The position numbers were made by a program, and so were the translations under genes. A DNA stretch of 64,000 nt from Bacteroidales bacterium (GTDB lineage: Bacteria > Bacteroidota > Bacteroidia > Bacteroidales > Paludibacteraceae): NCBI GenBank assembly GCA_015061185.1, contig SUWZ01000003.1, forward strand, positions 1-64,000, given 5' to 3'. This document shows, in pieces, positions 1 to 6,847 of this stretch. A model generated the notes under the pieces. The model worked only from the letters and a program-made list of their open reading frames with translations. It was not told where the DNA came from and did not search any database. Position 1 is the stretch's first letter; each line of letters begins with the position of its first letter.

Positions 1-37
1 TTATTTGGTTGTTTTGCAAATACAAAAATAACCTAAA

Positions 38-87
38 AGGGCTGAAACCTTTTATGGAATCAGCCCTAATTTTTTTTCTTTTTTAAA
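38..87 (+). terminator. Rho-independent terminator at IS end
   Basis: A perfect 8-bp stem (AGGGCTGA / TCAGCCCT) with a 14-nt loop is followed by a T-rich run. It would end a plus-strand gene lying to the left of the window. The IS-like end follows immediately, so it probably terminates a transposase gene. The stem and T-run are seen; the transposase is inferred. Confidence 0.7.
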
Positions 88-109
88 CTTTTAGCGGACA
101 GTAATAATT
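86..109. repeat. IS-like terminal repeat end
   Basis: This 24-base stretch (core AACTTTTAGCGG, then AATAATT) matches 20 of 24 positions at 17,595-17,618. There it forms the right arm of an inverted-repeat element. Here it sits just after a terminator, as the outer right end of an insertion sequence would. The match is seen; that it is the end of an IS whose transposase lies outside the window is inferred. Confidence 0.5.
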
Positions 110-239
110 TTTTTCATCGCTTAAGCAGACCTCTAAAGATGCCGCTTGGGGTGCATGGGAAAATATAAAGTGGTATCTCTTGGCTGTTGTTATGCTCTCT
201 GTCATTTCAACCATCGTTTTGTTTTTTCTTCAATTGTAA
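108..239 (+). pseudogene. C-terminal remnant of a membrane protein
   Basis: This frame has no start codon and is open from a TAA at 105-107 to the TAA at 237-239. The reading from the Lys-Gln-Thr-Ser segment onward contains AAWGAWENIKWYL and then a strongly hydrophobic stretch, LLAVVMLSVISTIVLFFLQL, which would be one membrane helix at the very C-terminus. It begins directly at the IS-like end, so I read it as the tail of a gene cut by that insertion. The family is not recognised. A chance open frame in AT-rich DNA is the alternative. Confidence 0.35.
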
Positions 240-269
240 TGCCTTAAGCGGTTCAAATCTGTCAAGACT

Positions 270-1622
270 TTAGTTTAACCCCGAAAGATCAAGACTAAAC
301 GTTACGTTTGTAAAATTTTCCTTATGGATGAACATCATCATATAGACGGGTAGATACTTGACTTTCCCTTTTTGTGAGGTGTTGTCGTTGCACAATACGA
401 TTGCGGCAGGAATATCATACTCTTTGCAATCAAGAATATTGTTCAAGGCGCGATGTCTTGCGTAGTCTTTGCCGGATTTAACCTCGATAGGGAAGACTTT
501 ACCATTGTGTTCTGTAACAAAGTCAACCTCGCCCATCTTCTTGCTGTTGTAGTAGAACAAATTTTCAAAACCATGTGCCAAAAGTTCCTGTGCTACAACA
601 TTTTCATAGACCGCTCCGTAGTTGATGCTATCGTTGCCCATGAGTATTTTTAGTTGAATGCCATCAGCATACTGACAGGATAGCAATCCTACATCGTTTG
701 AGAAAAGTTTGAAGAGATTTCTCGAAGAGGCAAGTTTTAACGGAGACTTGGGTTCTTCTATGTTATACACAGGGATAGCAACTCCTGCATCTTTTAGCCA
801 AAGGAATTCGTTTTCATACATTTCTGATCGTGCTTTCTCATTGAGATTTTTGATGAAGAATCTCTTGTTTTTTGAATTCAATTCAGATGGAATAAGGTCA
901 AATGCATCTTTAATCCTTAGTTGCCTCTGTTGGTCGTATTGAGAAATATCCTTTCTGTATAGTCGGATAATTTCTCTCTGACTTTCCATGACGTCTTGGA
1001 GATTGTTGTTTTGTTTGTATGACATAACAGCAGCCGGCATGCCGCCAACAATCAAATAAAGTCTGAAAACTTCCATCATCTTCTTGTGTACGAATTCGTC
1101 AACCGGATCTCCCTTTTCCCAAGTTTCTTTTAGCTTGGAAATTATATCTTGATTTATACCTACAGCCCACATAAATTCCTCCAAGTCAAGTGGATACATA
1201 TCTTTAATGTCCATATACCCGACCGGAACAGATCTAAGATTATTTAGTTCTACGCCAAGAAGGGAGCCACTGAGTATATAGCGGTACCTTCCATCGTCCA
1301 CCAGAAACTTGATTGCAGTGACAATTTCTGGGCATTTCTGAACTTCATCAAAGAATATTAGGGTTTCATCTTTGAGCAACGGTTTGTTTGTATATGCAGA
1401 CAATCGCAGCAGAATGTCAGAGCTGTTTTTGGCGTTTGAAAATATTTCAATAGCTTCAGGAGACTCTACGAAATTTATTTCTATAAAGCTCTTAAAGTTT
1501 TCATTTGCAAACTCTCTTACAGAGTATGTTTTGCCTGTTTGACGTGCTCCTGTCAATAATAGAGCCCCTTTGTTAACCTTATAAAAGTGCTCGATAAATG
1601 TAGATATTTTTCTTCGCAACAT
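270..1622 (-). CDS. AAA ATPase with DUF4143 domain
   Basis: Putative ATP-binding protein of the AAA_14/DUF4143 family, 450 residues. Walker A is GARQTGKT at about residues 25-32, Walker B is LIFFDE at about 88-93, and a sensor-like ILSGSLLG follows. The C-terminal half is DUF4143 and ends in a PD-(D/E)XK-like pattern (GEVDF...PIEVKSG). These proteins are numerous in Bacteroidetes and their cellular role is not established. The ORF track starts seven codons earlier at a TTG, but those codons (TTG GAA AAA TGT) are one of the four upstream repeats, so I choose the ATG at 1622. It is a single gene flanked by mobile-element debris. Confidence 0.9.
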   Translation of the reverse strand: MLRRKISTFIEHFYKVNKGALLLTGARQTGKTYSVREFANENFKSFIEINFVESPEAIEIFSNAKNSSDILLRLSAYTNKPLLKDETLIFFDEVQKCPEIVTAIKFLVDDGRYRYILSGSLLGVELNNLRSVPVGYMDIKDMYPLDLEEFMWAVGINQDIISKLKETWEKGDPVDEFVHKKMMEVFRLYLIVGGMPAAVMSYKQNNNLQDVMESQREIIRLYRKDISQYDQQRQLRIKDAFDLIPSELNSKNKRFFIKNLNEKARSEMYENEFLWLKDAGVAIPVYNIEEPKSPLKLASSRNLFKLFSNDVGLLSCQYADGIQLKILMGNDSINYGAVYENVVAQELLAHGFENLFYYNSKKMGEVDFVTEHNGKVFPIEVKSGKDYARHRALNNILDCKEYDIPAAIVLCNDNTSQKGKVKYLPVYMMMFIHKENFTNVTFSLDLSGLN

Positions 1623-1632
1623 ATTATTTTTA

Positions 1633-1742
1633 CATTTTTCCAAAGCAAATGTATGCTATTTTCTGCATTTTTCCAAAAGATTTTATGCTATTTTCTGCAT
1701 TTTTCCAAAATAAAAACTATTAGATTTCTACATTTTTCCAAA
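1633..1742 (-). repeat. Four phased TTTGGAAAAATG boxes upstream of ATPase
   Basis: Read on the minus strand, the 12-mer TTTGGAAAAATG occurs four times, occupying 1633-1644, 1666-1677, 1698-1709 and 1731-1742. The start-to-start distances are 33, 32 and 33 bp. The two central copies extend to a 26-mer, TTTTGGAAAAATGCAGAAAATAGCAT. The array ends 10 bases before the ATPase start codon. Its regularity and exclusive position in front of this gene suggest regulatory sites rather than random repeats. Confidence 0.8.
1646..1677 (-). promoter_or_regulatory. Predicted promoter of the ATPase gene
   Basis: TACATTTG at 1653-1646 fits the Bacteroidetes -7 box TAnnTTTG. A TTTG belonging to repeat box 2 lies 20 bases upstream (1677-1674), in the -33 position. 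The start site would fall near or in box 1, leaving a leader of roughly 20 bases. So repeat boxes would supply the -33 element and cover the start site. Confidence 0.6.
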
Positions 1743-1776
1743 AAAAAGTTGTACTAGCTTCAAAATGTAGAGACTA

Positions 1777-1970
1777 AGAAGTTGTTTAAATTTTATTTCG
1801 AGCATATTTGAGAGTGATTTTTAAGATTATTTTTATTATTCTTTTGAAGTTAATAGTAGACTATTTTCAAAAAAGAATAGTGAAAATAGTTTAAAAAGCG
1901 CTTCAAAGATGCCGAAAAAAAAGAGAGTGAAGCTCAAAATCAATTTTATAATAAAATTTAAACAGCTTCT
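1777..1970. mobile_element. Miniature inverted-repeat element, full copy A
   Basis: A 194-bp non-coding element with 20-bp terminal inverted repeats: AGAAGTTGTTTAAATTTTAT on the left, and its inverse with one mismatch on the right. Internal segments (TTTCGAGCATATTTGAGAG, GATGCCGAAAAA, GAGAGTGAAGCTCAAAA) recur at 4696-4810 and at solo ends elsewhere in the window. The short ORF-track entry inside it (1836-2018) is a by-product. The rest of 1644-2048 holds the ATPase repeats and no gene. Confidence 0.75.
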
Positions 1971-2048
1971 AAAAATAATTTCTGAATTCCGAAGCATCTG
2001 AAGCGGGAGGTATGACACAACTTCTAAAAATCGTGCTTTATAGCAACT

Positions 2049-2819
2049 TTAAAAGTTTTTGGTAAATCTGCATTTGGGGAAATGAGAGCAACCCAAGAAT
2101 TTTCCGTGTTTCCCTTTTCGCTCAACAAGATGACCTCCGCACCTCGGACATTTGCCGTTGGAAATTGCCTCTTCTTTCTCTTTTCTGATTGTTTCTACAT
2201 ATCGAATATGGTTCTCTTTGCTACCTTTGGTTGTGATGTTGGCAGAAGATATTGCGTTTGCAATCAGCTGAACATTCTCTTGGGACATAATGGGGATTTT
2301 GTAGGATTGGATAGTGGAACGTAAATCGCACCAGTTAATCACAGTGTAATTGGGTGTTGTTATCTTTAGTTCTGCATTGTCCGAGAATACTATGATAGGA
2401 ATAATAGGGAAGTAGCCAATCTTTTTCAGTATGGCGTTTAAGGCTTTGGTATGGGACTTGTTTTGAAGAATTGGGTTGGGCAACCTATATTGTTTCTTAG
2501 ACCTGCCAAAAAATCGCTTTCTTCCAATCAGACTTTGTTTCCACTCCTCAGAGTCTTCGTGACCTAAAATTCAACCTTTGTAGTCTTTGGTTTCTATCAC
2601 GAAGATTCCGTAAGGAGATACCACAATATGATCAATCTGTGTTGTACCATAGTGCGTGGGCAATAGAACATCATTGAGAGTGACGTACTCTTTCGAAAGT
2701 CGTTTGAGTTTACGGGCTACACACCTTTCTCCGTAATTGGGTGTGTTTTTGAAAGAAGAAACTCCTCTCACTAAAGCCCAAAGAAGAGCAACGATGCCGA
2801 TGATGATTATTATTTCCAC
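2049..2819 (-). pseudogene. NERD nuclease-related/zinc-finger protein, nonsense-disrupted
   Basis: The two adjacent ORF-track entries (2571-2819 and 2049-2483) are one gene in a single reading frame, interrupted only by TGA at 2573-2571. The N-terminal part has a membrane anchor (MEIIIIIGIVALLWALV) and a NERD domain (GERCVARKL, QIDHIVV, FVIETKDYKG). The C-terminal part ends in a topoisomerase-type C4 zinc finger (CPRCGG...GKFLGCSHFPKC). NERD proteins usually continue after KDYKG with Trp, so TGG to TGA is the simplest lesion; the 29 codons between the two ORFs are open and look coding. The restored product would be about 256 residues. Its DNA-processing role is inferred from the domains. Read-through or a sequencing error cannot be excluded. 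Confidence 0.8.
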
Positions 2820-2844
2820 GCAATTTTCAATGAATAAAGGGTGT

Positions 2845-2884
2845 GTTCTATAAATTCAAAAACATCCGTAACGGAATTTATGAA
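2845..2884. repeat. GTTCTATAAATT hairpin family copy
   Basis: GTTCTATAAATTC is followed 16 bases later by its near-inverse GAATTTATGAA. It belongs to the same dispersed palindrome family as 8642-8683 and 62,412-62,472. It lies between the broken NERD gene and bcp and could end bcp transcripts. Confidence 0.5.
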
Positions 2885-2920
2885 GAATAAATAGAAAAAT
2901 CGTAATTTGTAGAAGTTGCC

Positions 2921-3379
2921 CTATGATATCTTCTCCAAAATCTGCTCTGCGTGAATTTTGGTTTTGATCTCTTTAGGACCCATGATTTGTTCGATGACAC
3001 CCTCTTCATTAATTAAGTAAGTGGTACGCAGAGTGCCGATGGTTTTCTTTCCGCAGAAAACTTTTTCGCCCCAACAACCCAAGGTTTGGAGCAGGGTAGT
3101 TTCAGTATCGGCTATCAAAGGAAATTCCAAATGGTGATTTTCGGCAAACTTTAGTTGAGCCGATTGTTTGTCTTTGCTCACCCCGATGATAGAGTATCCC
3201 TTTTTCGCTAATTCATCCTTGTGTTGTTGCAAGGAGCAAGCCTCTGCTGTGCAACCCGAAGTATTTGCTTTCGGGTAGCAAAACATTATCACCTTTTTTC
3301 CTTTGAAATCACTCGCTTTAATTTCATTTCCGTTTTGGTCTGTGCCAAGAATTTCCGGTATTTTATCTCCAATGTTCAT
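2921..3379 (-). CDS. bcp: Thioredoxin-dependent peroxiredoxin (Bcp/PrxQ)
   Basis: A 152-residue peroxiredoxin of the BCP/PrxQ subfamily, which reduces hydrogen peroxide and organic hydroperoxides using thioredoxin as electron donor in the cytoplasm. The active site YPKANTSGCTAEAC places the peroxidatic Cys at residue 43 and the resolving Cys at 48, the atypical 2-Cys spacing of PrxQ. The thioredoxin fold runs the whole length, there is no signal peptide, and the length is normal for the family. It is a single gene, separated from the divergent secreted protein at 3616 by about 240 bases holding that gene's promoter. Confidence 0.95.
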   Translation of the reverse strand: MNIGDKIPEILGTDQNGNEIKASDFKGKKVIMFCYPKANTSGCTAEACSLQQHKDELAKKGYSIIGVSKDKQSAQLKFAENHHLEFPLIADTETTLLQTLGCWGEKVFCGKKTIGTLRTTYLINEEGVIEQIMGPKEIKTKIHAEQILEKIS

Positions 3380-3526
3380 TTGTTAAAAATTTATGGTGTT
3401 TCTATAAATTATGATTGAGCCTTTTTATGGGTATTACCTTAAACTCAGTCGTACTTACTTAATGTAGTAGTTATCCAAAGCAAAGATAAGGAATATTGTG
3501 GTATTAAAAAAATATATGGTAAAGTA

Positions 3527-3555
3527 TTGAAAAATGATAAAATAAATTAACTTTG
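3527..3555 (+). promoter_or_regulatory. Predicted promoter for the 3616 gene
   Basis: TTG at 3527-3529 and TAACTTTG at 3548-3555 (TAnnTTTG), spaced 18 bases, match the Bacteroidetes housekeeping promoter. About 60 bases of leader separate it from the start codon at 3616. Confidence 0.6.
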
Positions 3556-3615
3556 CACGTGCGGAAAGTCGATCTAATTTTATAAAAATTAAACTGCTTT
3601 TATATAATATAGAGT

Positions 3616-4077
3616 ATGAAGAGATTAAAGATTCTTATTTTTGTAGCAATCGTCGCTTTATTTGCAACAACAGAGAGTTATGCACAATTCGACAAGATTA
3701 GTTTTGGCAAATATGGGATATCCTCCATTAGTCCTCAAAGTTTAAGGTCTGTAGCAGGAGAGGCGTGGATTGATGTAACCAATGCTGCAAAAAGTTTTAA
3801 GGTATCCAATATACAGGGCGTTGTATATAAAAAGGGGAAACCCTTTGTGACAGGTACAGCCAATGCCTTTCAAGTTGAAAAAGGGACAAAACGTCTGCCT
3901 CTCAAAGGAAAAGCATCGTTATGTGAAGGCGTCTCCTTATGGAGTGTGTTAGGGTTGTTGTCATTTGATGCAAAGGATTATGCAGTCGATGTTTCTATGA
4001 CGGTTACTACCGGAGATGGAAAGCAAAAGGTAATTTCAAAAAAGATGGTTCCATTGAATAAATTATTAAAAAGGTAA
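3616..4077 (+). CDS. Conserved secreted protein, function unknown
   Basis: A 153-residue protein with a clear N-terminal signal peptide (MKRLKILIFVAIVALFATTESYAQ, cleavage near AQ-F). The mature part, roughly 125 residues, reads as a single small beta-rich domain: KISFGKYGISSISPQSLRS, then SNIQGVVYKKGKPFVTGTA, then VDVSMTVTTGDGK. Two of these stretches recall the short strands of LEA-14-like domains, but this is only an impression. It is probably periplasmic or surface-associated. The next gene follows after 70 bases with its own -7 box. Confidence 0.75.
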   Translation: MKRLKILIFVAIVALFATTESYAQFDKISFGKYGISSISPQSLRSVAGEAWIDVTNAAKSFKVSNIQGVVYKKGKPFVTGTANAFQVEKGTKRLPLKGKASLCEGVSLWSVLGLLSFDAKDYAVDVSMTVTTGDGKQKVISKKMVPLNKLLKR

Positions 4078-4116
4078 TATCTTTTTCTAAGGATATATCT
4101 ATTTTGTAAAATTCAT

Positions 4117-4124
4117 TATCTTTG
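4117..4124 (+). promoter_or_regulatory. -7 box upstream of lipoprotein gene
   Basis: TATCTTTG fits TAnnTTTG exactly and lies 23 bases before the ATG at 4148. I could not place a convincing -33 element, so the call rests on the -7 box and position. Confidence 0.5.
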
Positions 4125-4147
4125 CAGAAATTTAAATTTAAAATAGA

Positions 4148-4642
4148 ATGAAGTTTTCAAAGTTTTTAGTAGCCTCCTTATTGGTTTTAGTGGGAGTTGC
4201 TTTCAGTGCATGTGACAAAAAAGATGAAGAAGAAAAGGATTCGGTAAAGGCCGGTGTTCATCGAGTAGAAATTGAGTTAAAGAGTAGTGAATCTTTGGAT
4301 TATATTCTACAAGTAATTCCATCGTCAAATAAAGGAGCATGTGATATGTATTATGAGTTAGAAACAGGTGCAGACGGAGCAGTTTCTGATTTTACAGGAG
4401 GTTCCAGTGTGGGAAGTATGGTGCAAGAGATGGCAACTGTAGATGGTAGAAAAAAAATTATATATTACACATCTAACAATTGTACCAATCTTAATGTGAG
4501 TTTATCATTGATTGCAGCGTTTGAAACGATAGAGTATTCATATACGATTAAATTCTTTATTGATGGTGTAGAAACAAAGAGTTATAGCGACAAAGGGGCA
4601 ACTAAAACATCTGTGCAAAGAATGTTTAATTCGGCAGAGTAG
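4148..4642 (+). CDS. Small lipoprotein, function unknown
   Basis: A 164-residue predicted lipoprotein. The signal peptide ends in the lipobox VAFSAC, so Cys21 would be lipidated. It is followed by an acidic and lysine-rich spacer (DKKDEEEKDS), which fits a Bacteroidetes lipoprotein and may carry an export signal to the surface. The remaining 130 residues have beta-strand-like alternation (HRVEIELKSSESLDYILQVI, YSYTIKFFIDGVET) and two further Cys residues. I recognise no family. It is probably transcribed separately from the secreted protein upstream. Confidence 0.75.
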   Translation: MKFSKFLVASLLVLVGVAFSACDKKDEEEKDSVKAGVHRVEIELKSSESLDYILQVIPSSNKGACDMYYELETGADGAVSDFTGGSSVGSMVQEMATVDGRKKIIYYTSNNCTNLNVSLSLIAAFETIEYSYTIKFFIDGVETKSYSDKGATKTSVQRMFNSAE

Positions 4643-4695
4643 TTTGTCAGACTTGATTTGTAGAAGTTGCCCATATCCGTAAGGGTGAAAAATTT

Positions 4696-4810
4696 GGAAG
4701 TCGTTTAAATTTTATTTCGATCATATTTGAGAGCGGTTTTTCAAAGATGCCGAAAAATAATAAAGAGGGAAGCTCAAAAACAATGTAATAATAAAATTTA
4801 AACATCTTCT
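4696..4810. mobile_element. Miniature inverted-repeat element, full copy B
   Basis: A 115-bp non-coding element related to copy A. The left end GGAAGTCGTTTAAATTTTAT and right end ATAAAATTTAAACATCTTCT are inverse repeats. The internal CAAAGATGCCGAAAAA and GAAGCTCAAAA are shared with copy A. It is shorter than copy A because about 80 bp of the interior are missing. The ORF-track entry 4647-4880 spans it and is spurious. Confidence 0.7.
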
Positions 4811-4828
4811 TAGAAAGAAAATATTTTA

Positions 4829-4867
4829 GGGAGTGAATAACAAACATTATTCTAACTCCCTTTTTTT
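4829..4867 (+). terminator. Rho-independent terminator
   Basis: GGGAGTGAATAA pairs with TTATTCTAACTCCC (a two-base bulge) and is followed by seven T residues. It would end transcription from the lipoprotein gene. The -7 box of the ABC exporter starts directly behind the T-run. Confidence 0.75.
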
Positions 4868-4868
4868 G

Positions 4869-4876
4869 TATATTTG
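4869..4876 (+). promoter_or_regulatory. -7 box of the ABC exporter gene
   Basis: TATATTTG fits TAnnTTTG and abuts the upstream terminator, 24 bases before the ATG at 4901. The TTG used by the ORF track as start (4874) lies inside this box, which supports the downstream ATG as the true start. Confidence 0.55.
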
Positions 4877-4900
4877 TCACACAGTTATAGATTATATAAA

Positions 4901-6703
4901 ATGAATTTGTTGGAATTATTTAAGAACATAAAACCCTTTGTAATGCCTTACAAATGGTTGGTTTTGGCGACATTGATTCTTACCTTGATAGGTTCTTTTA
5001 TGGCGCAAGTGAATGCGATTGTTTTGGATTGGACGGTAGATTCGATTAATAATTTAATAGAAACTCCGCAATTTGCATGGGACAAAGCAGTCCATATCTT
5101 AACGATTATTTCGGCTGTTTTATTAGGGAAAGAGGTGTTATCTGCTTTGATAACCTTTGCCCAACGCTTTTTTGGTGAAAAGATGCGAATTTATGTTTCC
5201 AAAGATTTGGCACAGGCTGTCATTGAAAAAGTCTTAACATTTCGTGTAGCATTCTTTTCTATGAGCGATAACGAGACAGGAAAGTTGCAAACTCGTATAG
5301 ACCAAGGAGTAAGTAGTTTGTCACGAACAGTGCAAAACTTTTTTATTGATTTGTTGCCATTGTTTATGAGTGCTATTTTGGCATTGATATTGATGTTTGC
5401 GGCAAATGTTTTTGTTGGAATAACCGCATTAACCATAGTTCCAATTTATTTCTTTATCACCTACAGACAAGCCAGAAAATTACAAGGGTGGAGAAGGGAT
5501 ATGAGACAATTCAGAGAGGTGAAAAGTCATGGTATAATGAACATTATAGAATCCATCAATGTAATCAAGTCTTTTAACCGAGAGCGAATTGAGGGCGATA
5601 AACAGCTGGATATTCAGAATAAAGTGACAGATAATCAATTAAATACCCGTAAGGTGAGTTTTTATTTCGAGGGTTTGAAAAGTTTCGTACAGCAAATAGG
5701 AACGGTATTGATTATCATTTTAACAGCCTATCTTGTGTTGATTGGTTACCCGGAGATGACGATAGGAAAGATCATGTATCACGTTATGTTGTTTAGTAAT
5801 GTTGTAGCTCCAATCAGTCAGTTACACCGTATTTTTGACGACATCAACGATGCATTAATTTATGCAGAAGGTTTCTTTGATATTTTGAATTCCGATGATC
5901 AAATAGAACCAACCGGCACATACAGACCGGAGAAAGTAGAGGGTAAATTTGAGTTGTCGGGAGTAGATTTTACCTATCCTAACGGGACAAAGGCATTGCA
6001 TGATATCAATATGACAATCGAGTGTGGAAAGATAACAGCCTTGGTGGGATTATCCGGAGCCGGAAAGAGTACGATTGTAAACTTGTTGGACAAGTTTTAT
6101 GAACCCGACTGTGGTTCCATCAAGTTGGATGGTGTAGATTTAAAAGATTATGACACAAAATTTCTTCGTGAGAACATAGGATTGGTATTACAAAAGAATC
6201 ACATTTTTGATGGTACCATTGAAGAGAATATACGATATGGAAACCCCAATGCAACATTTGAGGAGGTGGTAGAAGCGTCCAAAAAGGCCTACATTTATGA
6301 TCAGGTGATGGAACTTCCTAATCAATTCCAAGGGAAAGCGCAACAATTATCGGGAGGACAACAACAGAGAATCGCGATAGCGCGTATGTTCTTAAAGAAT
6401 CCTCCGATAATCTTTTTGGATGAGCCTACAGCAAGTTTGGATGCTATTGCAACAGAGCAGATTAAAAATAGTATAGAGGCGATAAAGAAGAATCGTACCG
6501 TAATCATTATTTCTCATAGTATCTCTCAAATTATTGATAGTGATATTATTTATGCATTGAAAGCCGGAAGGGTGGAACAATTTGGAGATCCGGATGAGGT
6601 TTATAAGCAAGGTGGTATTTACAAAGATATTGTTGATGCATCTGCACGAAGTCTGAATATAGAAAAGATTGCCAAGACCATCGATGATGATTATGACGAT
6701 TGA
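4901..6703 (+). CDS. ABC exporter, fused membrane and ATPase domains
   Basis: A 600-residue half-transporter of the type IV ABC exporter (MsbA/MDR-like) family, acting as a homodimer in the inner membrane. The N-terminal 330 residues hold six membrane helices with long cytoplasmic loops. The ATPase domain follows with Walker A GLSGAGKST, signature LSGGQQQR, Walker B PIIFLDEPTA and the switch His in IIISHS. The ORF track begins nine codons earlier at a TTG that overlaps the promoter; I use the ATG at 4901. The substrate is not visible: lipid, peptide and drug export are all possible. It is a single-gene unit with its own terminator upstream and a new promoter downstream. Confidence 0.92.
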   Translation: MNLLELFKNIKPFVMPYKWLVLATLILTLIGSFMAQVNAIVLDWTVDSINNLIETPQFAWDKAVHILTIISAVLLGKEVLSALITFAQRFFGEKMRIYVSKDLAQAVIEKVLTFRVAFFSMSDNETGKLQTRIDQGVSSLSRTVQNFFIDLLPLFMSAILALILMFAANVFVGITALTIVPIYFFITYRQARKLQGWRRDMRQFREVKSHGIMNIIESINVIKSFNRERIEGDKQLDIQNKVTDNQLNTRKVSFYFEGLKSFVQQIGTVLIIILTAYLVLIGYPEMTIGKIMYHVMLFSNVVAPISQLHRIFDDINDALIYAEGFFDILNSDDQIEPTGTYRPEKVEGKFELSGVDFTYPNGTKALHDINMTIECGKITALVGLSGAGKSTIVNLLDKFYEPDCGSIKLDGVDLKDYDTKFLRENIGLVLQKNHIFDGTIEENIRYGNPNATFEEVVEASKKAYIYDQVMELPNQFQGKAQQLSGGQQQRIAIARMFLKNPPIIFLDEPTASLDAIATEQIKNSIEAIKKNRTVIIISHSISQIIDSDIIYALKAGRVEQFGDPDEVYKQGGIYKDIVDASARSLNIEKIAKTIDDDYDD

Positions 6704-6755
6704 TGCTATGTGAAAATTTTTTCAATAAAATTTAAAACAACTCTAAATAATTTTC

Positions 6756-6763
6756 TAAATTTG
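6756..6763 (+). promoter_or_regulatory. -7 box upstream of paaK
   Basis: TAAATTTG fits TAnnTTTG, 84 bases before the paaK ATG. Just before it lies AATAAAATTTAAAACAACT, a decayed piece of the inverted-repeat family ends. Confidence 0.45.
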
Positions 6764-6847
6764 TAATCCAAGATTGTTATCTGATGAGTTGATAAAAAAG
6801 ACTTGTTGGAACATCAAAGATAAATAAGGGCAAAAAATTAGATAAAA

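Noticed and set aside
1633-1742. Regularly spaced repeats as a CRISPR array
   Set aside because: Only four copies, the intervening DNA is also partly repeated, and they overlap a promoter; no cas genes.
2571-2573. TGA read as tryptophan (alternative code)
   Set aside because: Many intact genes here end at TGA, for example the ABC exporter and paaK, and prfA-type termination looks normal.
4647-4880. 77-aa minus-strand ORF
   Set aside because: Spans the miniature element, a terminator and a promoter; no protein character. The same holds for 1836-2018.
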